Shown here one piece after another: positions 38,093 to 49,569 of a stretch of DNA of 63,973 bases; position 1 is the first letter of the stretch; each line of letters starts with the position of its first letter. The stretch lies in the NCBI RefSeq assembly GCF_000308635.1, contig NZ_BAGD01000066.1, forward strand, positions 1 to 63,973, read 5' to 3'. Both the position numbers and the translations under genes were made by a program. The DNA is from Nocardia otitidiscaviarum NBRC 14405 (lineage in GTDB: Bacteria; Actinomycetota; Actinomycetes; Mycobacteriales; Mycobacteriaceae). A model generated the notes under the pieces. It saw only the letters and a program-made list of their open reading frames with translations. It searched no databases and was not told where the DNA came from.

Positions 38093-39787
38093 TCAGTGCC
38101 CCGACACCGGCGCATCGGTCGGGAAGATGGGCAGTCGCAGCGCGCCGGGCGCGGTGTCCGGCACCGTCGGACGCCGGGGCGCGACCGGGGCGATGCGCCG
38201 GTACGGCTGTCCCAGTTCCGGGCGCGGATCGGGCTCGCCGCGATTGGGCCAGAACGCCATGGCCCGCTCCGCCTGCGCGGTGATGGTGAGCGAGGGGTTC
38301 ACGCCCAGATTCGCGGTCACCGCCGAACCGTCGGCGATGTGCAGGCCCGGATGGCCGAAGACCCGCTGATACGGATCGACCACGCCGGTGTTCGGATCGG
38401 TGCCGATCACGCAGCCGCCGATGTAGTGGGCGGTGGCCGGGATATTGAACACATCCATGATCAGCGAGTGCACATCGCCGTCGACCTTCTCCCCGAAGCG
38501 GCGGCCCACGTCGTGGGCCAGCGGGATCCAGGTCGGGTTGGGTTCGCCGGTGCCCTGGCGGGTCTTGAGCTGCCCCCATCTGCGGAAGGAGGTCAGCGAA
38601 TTGTCCAGCGACTGCATGACCAGCAGGATCACCGACTTCTCCGAGGCGCGGTGGGCGTTGAGACTGCGCGCGAAGACGATCGGGTGCAGCAGGATGGCCA
38701 GCAGGAAGCGCAGGAAGCGGAACGCCCCGCCGTCCACGATGGGCACCGACAGCGGGAACAGCCCGTTCTGCCCCTTGCCGTAGTGGCAGACCTCGATATG
38801 GGTATTGGGCTCGGGATGGATGGACGAGGTGATGGCGATGCCCTGGGCGAAATCGTCGCGCGCCTTGCTGACCACATTGAGAATGGCCTCGGAGTTGGAG
38901 CGGGTCAGCTCACCCAGCCGCGGCGAGAGCCGGGGCAGCACGCCTTCGTCGCGCATCTGGTGCAGCAGCTTCTGGGTGCCGAGCGCGGCCGCCGCGAACA
39001 CCACCTGTTCGGCGGTGAAGACCTTGCGCCCCTTGCGGATCCAGCGGTCCGAGCGCTGGGTCTCGATGGCGTACCCGCCGCCCGCGATGGGCCGCACCCG
39101 GGTGGCGGTGGTGAGTTCGAAGACGTGCGCCCCCGCCTGTTCGGCCAGGTAGAGGTAGTTCTTCACGGTGGTGTTCTTGGCGTTGTGCGGGCAGCCGGTG
39201 AAGCAGCGCGCGCAGTGCACGCAGCCGCTGCGGCGCGGTCCGACGCCGCCGAAGTACGGGTCGTCCACCTCCGCGCCCGGATTCTCCTCGTTGAAGAACA
39301 CGCCCACCCGGGTGGGGTGGAAGGTGTCGGCGACCCCGAGATCCTCGGCGACGGAACGGATCACGTCGTCAGCCGGCGTCAGGCGCGGGTTCGGTTCCAC
39401 CCCGAGCATGCGCTGGGCCTGGTCGTAGTAGGGCGCGAGCTCGGCCCGCCAGTCGGTGATGTGCGCCCACTGCCGGTCGGCGTAGAAGTCCGGCAGCGGC
39501 TCGTAGAGGGTGTTGCCGTAGATCAGCGAGCCGCCGCCCACCCCGGAGGCGGAGAACACCGCGCACTTGCCGAGCACGCTGATCCGCTGGGTACCGGTCA
39601 TCCCGAGTCGTGGCGCCCAGATGGATTTGCGCACATTCCAGTTCGTCTTGGGCAGGTTCTCCGGGGTCCAGCGGCGGCCGGACTCCAGCACCGCCACCCG
39701 ATATCCCTTCTCGGTCAACCGCAGCGCGCTCACGCTGCCGCCGAATCCGGAACCGATCACAACGACGTCGTAGTCGAAGTCGGGCAT
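38093..39787 (-). CDS. choD: GMC-family oxidoreductase, probable cholesterol oxidase (ChoD-like)
   Basis: This 564-residue flavoprotein has the FAD loop GSGFGG (12-17), SASGVGGGSLIYGNTLYEP, RSGCVHCARCFTGCPHNAKN, SSIHPEPNTHIEVCHYG and IGGCVIGTDPNTGVVDPYQRVFGHPGLHIADGS near the end. The pattern matches ChoD of M. tuberculosis (Rv3409c), an FAD 3-beta-hydroxysterol oxidase candidate. No signal peptide is seen. The ATG at 39787 follows GAGGAAGAGC; the frame extends to 39838 but without a good site. With CYP125 in the same window this suggests sterol use, though ChoD family members act on other alcohols as well. Confidence 0.85.
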   Translation of the reverse strand: MPDFDYDVVVIGSGFGGSVSALRLTEKGYRVAVLESGRRWTPENLPKTNWNVRKSIWAPRLGMTGTQRISVLGKCAVFSASGVGGGSLIYGNTLYEPLPDFYADRQWAHITDWRAELAPYYDQAQRMLGVEPNPRLTPADDVIRSVAEDLGVADTFHPTRVGVFFNEENPGAEVDDPYFGGVGPRRSGCVHCARCFTGCPHNAKNTTVKNYLYLAEQAGAHVFELTTATRVRPIAGGGYAIETQRSDRWIRKGRKVFTAEQVVFAAAALGTQKLLHQMRDEGVLPRLSPRLGELTRSNSEAILNVVSKARDDFAQGIAITSSIHPEPNTHIEVCHYGKGQNGLFPLSVPIVDGGAFRFLRFLLAILLHPIVFARSLNAHRASEKSVILLVMQSLDNSLTSFRRWGQLKTRQGTGEPNPTWIPLAHDVGRRFGEKVDGDVHSLIMDVFNIPATAHYIGGCVIGTDPNTGVVDPYQRVFGHPGLHIADGSAVTANLGVNPSLTITAQAERAMAFWPNRGEPDPRPELGQPYRRIAPVAPRRPTVPDTAPGALRLPIFPTDAPVSGH

Positions 39788-39943
39788 GCTCTTCCTCTCG
39801 CGCAGCACCCAGTGGAAATGAGACGAATCGAAACTCATTCTCTCATTCGAAGACTATGGCAGCGACCATACTGTGATCCAACCACGCCCGGTGGTCGGCG
39901 TGCCCGGATGGCGATAACACCGTGATTGAGGTATGCACGGCCT

Positions 39944-40555
39944 GTGACATCCGAACGGAACGCCGAAACGGTGTTCGGCGACCGCATTCTGACCGTGCCG
40001 AACGTGCTCAGCGTCATCCGGCTGGTCGGCGTTCCGGTCTTCCTGTGGCTGCTGCTGGTGCGGGAGGCCGACGGGTGGGCGTTCGCGCTGCTGGTGGTCA
40101 GCGGGGTCACCGACTTCCTGGACGGCAAGCTGGCGCGCCTGCTCGACCAGTCCTCCCGGCTGGGCGCGCTGCTGGACCCGCTGGTGGACCGGCTCTACCT
40201 GGTGGCGACACTGGGCGGCTTCCTGATTCGCGGCATCCTGCCCTGGTGGGTGGTGGCGATACTGATCTGCCGGGATGTGATCTTGACGGTCACGCTGGGG
40301 GTGTACAAACGGCGCGACCTGCCCCCGCCCGAGGTGATCTACCTGGGCAAAGCCGCCACCTTCGCGCTCATGTCGGCGCTGCCGTGGCTGCTGGCCGGTC
40401 AGATGGACTGGGCGGCCGCGGGTTTCGGGACGGCCTTCGGCGGGGCACTATTGGTCTGGGGCACGGTGGTCTACGTGTGGACAGGCATCCTCTACGTCGG
40501 CAAGGCGGTTGCCGTGGCCCGCGCCGTACCGGCCGTGCCACGGGTCACCCCGTAG
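39944..40555 (+). CDS. CDP-alcohol phosphatidyltransferase (PgsA-like)
   Basis: This 203-residue membrane protein has the CDP-OH-P signature D-G-x2-A-R-x8-G-x3-D-x3-D in FLDGKLARLLDQSSRLGALLDPLVD, spread over the first third, and about five membrane segments. It would swap CMP of CDP-diacylglycerol for an alcohol in phospholipid synthesis. In M. tuberculosis a PgsA2 gene (Rv1822) lies close to gcvH-garA, so it is probably the counterpart. GTG 39944 is preferred over a TTG at 39926. It precedes gcvH by 59 bases. Confidence 0.88.
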   Translation: MTSERNAETVFGDRILTVPNVLSVIRLVGVPVFLWLLLVREADGWAFALLVVSGVTDFLDGKLARLLDQSSRLGALLDPLVDRLYLVATLGGFLIRGILPWWVVAILICRDVILTVTLGVYKRRDLPPPEVIYLGKAATFALMSALPWLLAGQMDWAAAGFGTAFGGALLVWGTVVYVWTGILYVGKAVAVARAVPAVPRVTP

Positions 40556-40614
40556 CGGCTAGGGTGTTGCCGACACAACGACAACTCGGGAGTACATCTG
40601 TTGAAAGGACGCCT

Positions 40615-41013
40615 GTGACCGACCTACCCCAGGATCTGCGCTACACCGAGGAACATGAATGGGTGGCCAAGGTCGGCCCGACCCGGGTGCGGGTGGGCAT
40701 CACCGACTACGCGCAGTCACAGCTCGGTGACGTCGTATTCGTGCAGCTGCCGGAGGTGGACAAGGATGTGGCAGCCGGGGACAGCATCGCGGAGGTGGAG
40801 TCGACCAAGAGCGTGAGCGACATCTACGCGCCGCTGGCCGCCAAAGTCGTTGCCGTGAACGAAGATCTGGTGTCCTCGCCCGAGACGATCAATTCCGATC
40901 CCTACGGCGACGGCTGGATGTTCGAACTCGAGCTCGATGCCGCCGACGGTGTGGACGCGGTACTCGGCGAGCTGCTGGATGCCGCAGGTTATCAAGGAGT
41001 TATCGGGGGCTGA
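40615..41013 (+). CDS. gcvH: Glycine cleavage system H protein
   Basis: This 132-residue lipoyl carrier has the family pattern RYTEEHEWVAKV, YAQSQLGDVVFVQLPEVDK and AEVESTKSVSDIYAP, with K65 as the lipoylated lysine. It shuttles the aminomethyl group between the P, T and L proteins of glycine cleavage. The GTG at 40615 follows AAAGGAC. It is near garA as in M. tuberculosis (Rv1826-Rv1827). gcvT and lpd are not in the window. Confidence 0.96.
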   Translation: MTDLPQDLRYTEEHEWVAKVGPTRVRVGITDYAQSQLGDVVFVQLPEVDKDVAAGDSIAEVESTKSVSDIYAPLAAKVVAVNEDLVSSPETINSDPYGDGWMFELELDAADGVDAVLGELLDAAGYQGVIGG

Positions 41014-41204
41014 AGGAGCCTTCACAGTTCTACCTGCACGGGCACGCCCCGGCAGGGTACGGTCAATGCCAACAGATGATCCGGCAGCCGGTGCTCGGAG
41101 TTTTCGCACCTCACCCGTCCGAGGGCGAGAGCGGCCCCGGTGGCCGAGTAGCTGAAGGCATCAACTGCTTGCATGGATTATTCGGTTCGAGGAGGAGAGC
41201 AAGG

Positions 41205-41669
41205 GTGAGCGAGCACAAAGACCCGGTTTACGGGGAGAGCGCGGCCGAGACCACATCGGTGTTCCGCGCTGATTTCCTGAACGAGGTCGAACCTCGCACC
41301 GAGCAGACCGGCGAGCAGCCGGTAGGGGTCGAGGGTCTGCCCGCGGGGGCGGCCCTGCTGGTTGTGAAGCGCGGCCCGAACGCCGGTTCGCGATTTCTGC
41401 TGGATCAGCCCACCACGTCCGCGGGGCGCCACCCCGACAGCGACATCTTTCTCGACGATGTCACCGTCAGCCGCCGCCACGCCGAGTTCCGGCAGGACGA
41501 CGACACCTTCCAGGTGGTCGATGTGGGCAGCCTGAACGGTACGTATGTGAATCGGGAGCCGGTGGACTCCTCGGAGCTGCAGAACGGCGACGAGGTGCAG
41601 ATCGGCAAGTTCCGGCTGGTCTTCCTGACCGGTCCGCGTCCGCAATCGAGTGACGCGGGCGCGCTATAG
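41205..41669 (+). CDS. garA: FHA-domain regulator GarA (OdhI homologue)
   Basis: This 154-residue protein has the N-terminal phosphorylation motif ETTSVF (T16, T17) and a C-terminal FHA domain with GRHPDSD (74-80), SRRH (89-92) and N111. In mycobacteria GarA, and in corynebacteria OdhI, switch 2-oxoglutarate dehydrogenase and glutamate metabolism, with control by PknG/PknB phosphorylation. GTG 41205 follows AGGAGGAGAGC. The frame extends upstream, but the inner start fits the family. It lies 11 bases before the MerR gene. Confidence 0.95.
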   Translation: MSEHKDPVYGESAAETTSVFRADFLNEVEPRTEQTGEQPVGVEGLPAGAALLVVKRGPNAGSRFLLDQPTTSAGRHPDSDIFLDDVTVSRRHAEFRQDDDTFQVVDVGSLNGTYVNREPVDSSELQNGDEVQIGKFRLVFLTGPRPQSSDAGAL

Positions 41670-41680
41670 GACCGAGCGGA

Positions 41681-42475
41681 ATGACAGGCGCAGCGCAGTG
41701 GACGCGCGGAGGTATGTCGATCGGCTCCGTGCTGGATCTCCTGCGTCCGGACTTTCCGGACATCACCATCTCGAAGATCCGATTCCTCGAATCGGAGGGA
41801 CTGATCAGCCCGGAGCGCACCCCGTCGGGTTACCGCAGGTTCGCGGTGCACGACGTGGAGCGGCTCCGGTTCGTGCTGACCGCGCAGCGGGACCAGTACC
41901 TGCCGCTGAAGGTGATCAAGGAACAACTCGAGGCGATCGACAAGGGGGCCGCCACGCTCGGGGTGCGGGAAGCTCGCGCCCGAGCGGGCGGCGGGGGAGT
42001 CGACGCGGTGAACGGATCCGCGCCCACCGACGGTGCGGGCCGCCTGCGGCGGCTCGGGGTCGTGCCCGGTGAGGTATCGCCCGAGGAACTCCGGTTCGAT
42101 CACGAGATCCGGGTTACTCGGGCGGACCTGATCGACCAGGCCGGTATCGACGAGAAGTTCCTCCAGGAGCTGATCCGCGCCGGACTGATCACCCCCGGCG
42201 CGGCCGGTTTCTTCGACACCGACGCGGTGACGCTGGCCCGCACCGCGCAGGCATTGAGTGAATTCGGTTTGGAGGCACGGCATCTGCGCGCCTTCAAGCT
42301 GGCGGCGGATCGAGAGGCGGCGCTGGTGGCCCAGATCGCCGCCCCGATCGCCAAGAGTCGGGACGAGGACGCGCGCGCCCGCGCCGAGGAGACGGTGCGG
42401 GAGTTGGCGGCATTGTCGCTGACCCTGCACACCTGCCTGGTGAAGACCGCCGTGCGCGCTTCCCTCGGCGGCTGA
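41681..42475 (+). CDS. MerR-family regulator (Rv1828-like)
   Basis: This 264-residue protein has a winged helix-turn-helix near residues 12-75: SIGSVLDLLRPDFPDITISK, FLESEGLISPERTPSGYRRF. A long C-terminal part follows with VRELAALSLTLHTCLV. The MerR type and its place directly behind garA match Rv1828. It binds DNA as a dimer; its effector is unknown. The ATG at 41681 is used; a second ATG lies 12 codons in. Confidence 0.92.
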   Translation: MTGAAQWTRGGMSIGSVLDLLRPDFPDITISKIRFLESEGLISPERTPSGYRRFAVHDVERLRFVLTAQRDQYLPLKVIKEQLEAIDKGAATLGVREARARAGGGGVDAVNGSAPTDGAGRLRRLGVVPGEVSPEELRFDHEIRVTRADLIDQAGIDEKFLQELIRAGLITPGAAGFFDTDAVTLARTAQALSEFGLEARHLRAFKLAADREAALVAQIAAPIAKSRDEDARARAEETVRELAALSLTLHTCLVKTAVRASLGG

Positions 42476-42781
42476 AATCCTCGCCCTGTGTGTCGGGCAC
42501 GGTGTCGGTGCCGACGCGTATTGTGGCTCTTACGTCAGCAATGGCGTTCCGGACCGCCCAGCAGGTGGCCGGGTCATCAATGTCTGTGGAGAGTCGGGCG
42601 CTGGCCAGTTCCCAACGGGGACTGGTGGAACCGGACTCGGCGAAGCAGGAATCCGCACCGATTCGGTGTGGGGACACCCGAGAAGGGTGGTGTCGGAGGA
42701 AAATGGCCGACGCGCTTTAGACTCGGTGATACGGCACCGAGCGGCAGGGCGGCAGCCGGGCGAGTTTATGGGAGGCGTGCC
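42476..42781. other. 306-base gap between the MerR and DUF151 genes
   Basis: The stretch holds no recognised gene. A five-codon ORF (ATG 42703 to TAG 42718-42720) sits right after GGAGGA, 62 bases before the DUF151 start. A 76-codon frame spans 42490-42720 with a weak start and atypical composition. A promoter for the DUF151 gene is likely but no consensus was found. Confidence 0.45.
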
Positions 42782-43255
42782 ATGAGCGAAATGCGTGTGA
42801 TCGGCATCCGTGTCGAGCAGCCACAGAACCAGCCCGTGCTGTTGCTCCGCGAGGTATCCGGCGACCGATACCTACCCATCTGGATCGGGCAGGCCGAGGC
42901 GACGGCGATCGTGCTCGAACAGGAGGGCGTCACGCCCATCCGGCCGCTGACCCACGATCTGGTCAAGATCCTCATCAAGGAGTTGGGCCACACCTTGAAG
43001 GAGGTGCGGATCGTGGATCTGCAGGAGGGCACCTTCTACGCCGATCTGGTCTTCGAGAACGGTCCGCGCATCTCGGCGCGGCCGTCGGACTCGGTCGCCA
43101 TCGCGCTGCGGGTGGGCTGCCCGATCTACGCCGAGGAGGCGGTGCTCGAGGAGGCCGGGCTGGTCATGCCGGACGAGCGTGAGGACGAGGTCGAGAAGTT
43201 CAAGGAATTCCTCGAATCGGTTTCGCCGGACGACTTCAAGGCGACCGACAGCTGA
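42782..43255 (+). CDS. DUF151 bifunctional-nuclease-like protein (Rv1829-like)
   Basis: This 157-residue protein has the DUF151 pattern: MRVIGIRVEQPQNQPVLLL, YLPIWIGQAEATAIVLEQ, RPLTHDLVKILI, and IALRVGCPIYAEEAVLEEAG. Family members have been called bifunctional nucleases in plants, and the mycobacterial one is conserved but uncharacterised. The ATG at 42782 follows GGGAGG. It lies between two MerR-type genes, an order kept in M. tuberculosis. Confidence 0.93.
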   Translation: MSEMRVIGIRVEQPQNQPVLLLREVSGDRYLPIWIGQAEATAIVLEQEGVTPIRPLTHDLVKILIKELGHTLKEVRIVDLQEGTFYADLVFENGPRISARPSDSVAIALRVGCPIYAEEAVLEEAGLVMPDEREDEVEKFKEFLESVSPDDFKATDS

Positions 43256-43438
43256 GTGGCCGATCCGATACGGAAACGTGTCTCGACCTCAGGTTTAGGG
43301 TGAGAAACACGCGGTCGAGCAGGCTTGGTCGGATGCCGATACTGCCGGGACAATCGGGAGAGTAGCCTCGATAGTTAGGCCATTCGCTCCAGTATTGATG
43401 ACGAGCCCTGATAGGCCACGGTAGTGAGGGAGTAGTCA

Positions 43439-44002
43439 GTGGGAGATCAACCGCAAGACGTGGTACAGCCAGGGCTGTTCCCCGATGACACGGTGCCCGA
43501 TGATCTGGTTGGCTACCGAGTTCCCACTGCGTGCCAGGCGGCGGGAATCACCTATCGCCAACTCGACTATTGGGCACGCACCGGACTGGTCGCTCCGTCC
43601 ATTCGCACCGCCTCCGGATCCGGCAGCCAGCGCCTGTACTCGTTCAAGGACATCCTGGTCCTCAAGATCGTGAAGCGCCTGCTCGACGCGGGCATCTCGC
43701 TGCAGAACATCCGCATCGCGGTCGACCATCTGCGCAGCCGCGGTGTCGAGGATCTGGCGGGCATCACGCTCTTCTCCGACGGCACCACCGTCTACGAGTG
43801 CACCTCGCCCGAGGAGGTCGTGGATCTGCTCCAGGGCGGCCAGGGCGTCTTCGGCATCGCCGTCAGCGGCGCCATGCGCGAATTGACCGGCGCGATAGCC
43901 AATTTCCCGGCCGAACGCGCCGAGGAGGGCAATGCCACCGACCGCCCGGAGGACGAACTCGCCTTCCGGCGCAAGGCCCGCCTCAACGCCAAGACCGGTT
44001 AG
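43439..44002 (+). CDS. MerR-family regulator (Rv1830-like)
   Basis: This 187-residue protein has a MerR winged helix with GYRVPTACQAAGITYRQLDY, ARTGLVAPSIRTASGSGSQRLYS and KDILVLKIVKRLLDAGISLQN. It resembles Rv1830, a mycobacterial regulator reported to influence growth and cell division. The GTG at 43439 follows GAGGGAG. It is the last gene before the glycine riboswitch and gcvP. Confidence 0.92.
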   Translation: MGDQPQDVVQPGLFPDDTVPDDLVGYRVPTACQAAGITYRQLDYWARTGLVAPSIRTASGSGSQRLYSFKDILVLKIVKRLLDAGISLQNIRIAVDHLRSRGVEDLAGITLFSDGTTVYECTSPEEVVDLLQGGQGVFGIAVSGAMRELTGAIANFPAERAEEGNATDRPEDELAFRRKARLNAKTG

Positions 44003-44104
44003 CGATTCGATAACGGCGTCGTGCGACGCGCCGCCCCAGGTGTGAAATCGGCCCAGGCAACAATCCTGTAACCAGGGTCGGCATAGACTGGGCGGTGCGT
44101 CGCC

Positions 44105-44305
44105 GCCGTGCGGGAGAGTTCCGGGACCACCGGACGCCGAAGGAGCAGCACCTCCCCGTCAATCTCTCAGGCACCAGGGACCGTACGGAGATTCGACGCC
44201 TCTGGAAAGCGGTGGTCCGCGACCACCCGCCCATGGGGAAAGGGCACCGCTCACCCGGCGGACCCGAATCTCTCAGGCTCCACGACAGAGGGGGAGGGCA
44301 CCCGA
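44105..44305 (+). promoter_or_regulatory. Tandem glycine riboswitch upstream of gcvP
   Basis: Two glycine aptamers follow each other. The first has the core CGGGAGAGTTCC, GCCGAAGGAGCA, CCCCGTCAATCTCTCAGGC and ACCAGGGAC (about 44110-44190). The second has CTCTGGAAAG, CCCATGGGGAAAGG, CGAATCTCTCAGGCTCC and GACAGAGGGGGAGGG (about 44199-44302). The repeated ATCTCTCAGGC core and the CCxxxGG blocks are those of the gcvT/glycine class. A GTCGAC-to-GTCGAC hairpin at about 44309-44327 may be the expression platform. gcvP begins 44 bases after it, so glycine should raise glycine-cleavage expression. Confidence 0.92.
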
Positions 44306-44348
44306 CTGTCGACCCCGTCGGTCGACCCGCCCGAACCTTGGAGCTGCC

Positions 44349-47186
<2,838 letters not shown>

Positions 47187-47213
47187 GCGCCCGCACCGAA
47201 TGACATTGTGCCG

Positions 47214-47238
47214 CACCGGTTCCCGAGTGGAGCCGGTG
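47214..47238. terminator. Convergent hairpin terminator
   Basis: CACCGGTTCC (47214-47223) pairs with GGAGCCGGTG (47229-47238), with one G-T pair, around a five-base loop. It lies between gcvP and the convergent WD40 kinase gene, and can serve both. Confidence 0.75.
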
Positions 47239-47243
47239 TGGTA

Positions 47244-49418
47244 TCAGACCGCCGGTTCCCATAGGCGCAGCGTGGCGTCACTGCCGGTGGTGGCGAGCAG
47301 GCGGCCGTCGGGGCTGAAGGCGACCGCGTAGACGGCGTCGGTGTGGCCGGTGAGCGGTTCGCCGAGCTGGCGGCGGGTGGTGACATCCCACAGTCGCACG
47401 GTGCCGTCGTCGCCGCCGCTGGCCAGGGTGGCGCCGTCGGGTGCGAAGGCCACCGCGCGGACGCCGCCGGTGTGGCCGGGGATGGCATCGCCGAGTTGGC
47501 GATGGGTGCCGGTGTCCCAGATCCGCGCGGTGCCGTCCGCGCCGGTGGTGGCCAGCAGGCTGGCGTCGGGACTGAAGATCACCGTGCGCACCCGGTCGGT
47601 GTGCCCGAGGAACGGCGCACCCAGCTGCCGGCGGGTGCGCACATCCCACAGCCGCACCGTCATATCGAAGCCGGCGCTGGCCAGGATGGTGCCGTCCGGG
47701 CTGAACGCGACCGCGTTGACCGCGGCGGTATGGCCGTGCAACGGCGCGCCGACCTGCTGCCGGGAGTCCACTCCGCGCAGCCGGATCAGGCTGTCGCTGC
47801 CCGCGGTGGCGAGGAGCACGCCGTCGGGGGCGAAGGCGACGGCATTGATCGACCCGGCGGCATCGGACAGCGGTTCACCGCGTGGTCGCCCGGTGCGCAC
47901 GTCCCACAGTCGCGCGGTGGTGTCCGCGCTGGTGGTCGCGAGGGTGGCGCCGTCGGGGGCGAAGGCGACCGAACGCACCCGATCGGTATGACCGGTCAGC
48001 GGTTCGCCTGCCGGACCGCCCGCGCCGACATCCCAGAGCCGCGCGTTCTTGTCGAAACTCGCCGTCGCCACCAGCGCCCCGTCCGGGCTGAAGCGCACGT
48101 CGTGCACCAGGCCGGTGTGGCCGGTGAGCACCGTGCGCAGCCGCGAACCCGCACGGGGCGCATCGCGCTGCCCCGGCGCGTCGGACCGGCCGGACGAATC
48201 CTCCTGGGTGAGCAGTACGACGGCGGTCGCGACGGCGGCGACGGGTGCCGCGATCCCGAGCGCCGAGAGCAGGCGTCGCCGCGTGATGGCCGGCGACTTC
48301 GCTTGGGGGACAGGGGGTTCGGTGGGTTCGCGGCTGGGCGGTGGTGCGGGCGCGGTGGGAGTGTCCCAGCTCCCGTCCATCGGTGGGCGGCCGGGTGGTG
48401 GCGTGGCCGCGTCGGTCTGGCCCGCGTCGGTCTGGCCGGCGTTGGTCTGGCCGGCGTTGGTCTGGCCGGTGTCGGTCGACGGTGATGCGGGAACCGCTGG
48501 TGGTGCCGGGAGCGGCGGTGAGGCGGGGAGCGGCGGTGAGGCGGGGAGCGGCGGTGAGGCGGGGAGCGGTCGCGGGGCGGGGAGCGTGGCCGGTTCGCGC
48601 AGCGCCGTCACCGCGGCCTCCGCCAAGGCGGTGCAGGTGGGGTAGCGGTCCGCCGGGTCCTTGGCCATGGCTGTGGCGATCACCCGGTCCACCCCGGCGG
48701 GCAGATCCGGTCGGCACGAGGTGGCCTGCGGCGGAGTCTGGTGCAGGTGGGCGTGCAGGACCGCGGCGAGGGTGTCGCGGGGATAGGGCACCGTATCGGT
48801 GAGCAGCCGGTACAGCGTCGCGCCCAGCGCGTACACATCGGCGCGCCGGTCGAGCGGATGCCCGGTGAGCAGTTCTGGGGCCGCGTAGGCGAAGGTCGCG
48901 CGCACCGAGGTGGTGACGGTGGTGGTGTCGTCCAGACTGCGGGCGATACCGAAGTCGGTCAGGTACACGTGCCGCCGCTGCCGGACCGCGGTGGTGAGCA
49001 GATTCGCGGGTTTGACATCGCGGTGCAGCACCCCGCGCCGATGCGCGTGATCGAGACCGTCGGCGGCCTGTGCGATCACCTCCACCGCGACCTCGGCCGC
49101 CAGCGGCCCGTCGCGCAGCACCTGCCCGATATCGGGGCCGTCCACGTAGTCCATGGCGATCCACAGGTGGTCGCCCTCGGTGCCGCGGTCGTGCACCCGC
49201 ACGATATTCGGATGCTGCAACCGCGCCGCGATCTCGGCCTCCCGTTCGAAGTACGCGCGCGCCGCGGGATCGCGGCCCAGATCCGCCGAGAGGACCTTGA
49301 GCGCGACATCCATGGGCAGCCGGGGATGGCGGGCCAGATACACCGTGCCCATGCCGCCCACGCCGATCACGCGCTGGATGGCGTATCCGGCGAATATCGC
49401 ACCCTGGTGGAGAGTCAC
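47244..49418 (-). CDS. Ser/Thr protein kinase with C-terminal WD40 repeats
   Basis: This 724-residue protein has a kinase domain with GVGGMG (19-24), K41, HRDVKPAN (132-139) and DFG (155-157), then a long Pro/Ala linker with short tandem repeats. A membrane segment with the preceding RRRLL stretch is near 380-410, and about seven WD40 repeats follow (from about 430, each ending in LWD or similar). The repeats probably form a beta-propeller outside the membrane if the segment is a membrane helix. The start GTG 49418 has GGGAGGA upstream. It is convergent with gcvP. Such kinases are widespread in actinobacteria, and targets are unknown. Confidence 0.93.
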   Translation of the reverse strand: MTLHQGAIFAGYAIQRVIGVGGMGTVYLARHPRLPMDVALKVLSADLGRDPAARAYFEREAEIAARLQHPNIVRVHDRGTEGDHLWIAMDYVDGPDIGQVLRDGPLAAEVAVEVIAQAADGLDHAHRRGVLHRDVKPANLLTTAVRQRRHVYLTDFGIARSLDDTTTVTTSVRATFAYAAPELLTGHPLDRRADVYALGATLYRLLTDTVPYPRDTLAAVLHAHLHQTPPQATSCRPDLPAGVDRVIATAMAKDPADRYPTCTALAEAAVTALREPATLPAPRPLPASPPLPASPPLPASPPLPAPPAVPASPSTDTGQTNAGQTNAGQTDAGQTDAATPPPGRPPMDGSWDTPTAPAPPPSREPTEPPVPQAKSPAITRRRLLSALGIAAPVAAVATAVVLLTQEDSSGRSDAPGQRDAPRAGSRLRTVLTGHTGLVHDVRFSPDGALVATASFDKNARLWDVGAGGPAGEPLTGHTDRVRSVAFAPDGATLATTSADTTARLWDVRTGRPRGEPLSDAAGSINAVAFAPDGVLLATAGSDSLIRLRGVDSRQQVGAPLHGHTAAVNAVAFSPDGTILASAGFDMTVRLWDVRTRRQLGAPFLGHTDRVRTVIFSPDASLLATTGADGTARIWDTGTHRQLGDAIPGHTGGVRAVAFAPDGATLASGGDDGTVRLWDVTTRRQLGEPLTGHTDAVYAVAFSPDGRLLATTGSDATLRLWEPAV
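48411..48478. repeat. 15-bp tandem repeat within the WD40 kinase linker
   Basis: On the plus strand a unit close to GTCTGGCCGGCGTTG occurs about four to five times. It codes the TNAGQ/TDAGQ repeat in the linker on the minus strand. Unit length is a multiple of three, so expansion leaves the frame open. Confidence 0.75.
48509..48575. repeat. 18-bp tandem repeat within the WD40 kinase linker
   Basis: On the plus strand the unit AGCGGCGGTGAGGCGGGG occurs three times in a row, with partial copies at each side. It codes the PLPASP repeats on the minus strand. The copies are nearly identical, suggesting recent expansion. Confidence 0.8.
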
Positions 49419-49513
49419 GGGTCCTCCCTGTGCTACCCGCCCGGCGTGGTCGCCGGTCTCCTGGTATCCAGTGTGAATCCGTTCGCGTTAATGGCGCACC
49501 CCCCGAACACGCG

Positions 49514-49552
49514 ACGGCGCCCCACCGATCGCGCGGATCGATGGGGCGCCGT
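49514..49552. terminator. Hairpin downstream of the small membrane-protein gene
   Basis: ACGGCGCCCCA (49514-49524) pairs with TGGGGCGCCGT (49542-49552), and inside it CGATC (49526-49530) pairs with GATCG (49536-49540). It lies 18 bases past the DUF7144-like stop, on the minus strand side, and before the kinase start. It should end the upstream minus-strand transcript. Confidence 0.78.
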
Positions 49553-49569
49553 GCACCGTCGGGCTCGGG

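Noticed and set aside
41076..41204. N-terminal extension of GarA
   Set aside because: The 43 extra codons lack the family pattern, and the AGGAGGAGAGC site points to the GTG at 41205.
42490..42720. 76-codon frame before the DUF151 gene
   Set aside because: It has no ribosome site at its start and no recognisable pattern. Only the last five codons follow a good site, reported as a separate observation.
48411..48575. Direct repeats considered as a CRISPR array
   Set aside because: The units are 15 and 18 bases with no spacers, and they code in frame within the kinase linker. No cas genes are present.
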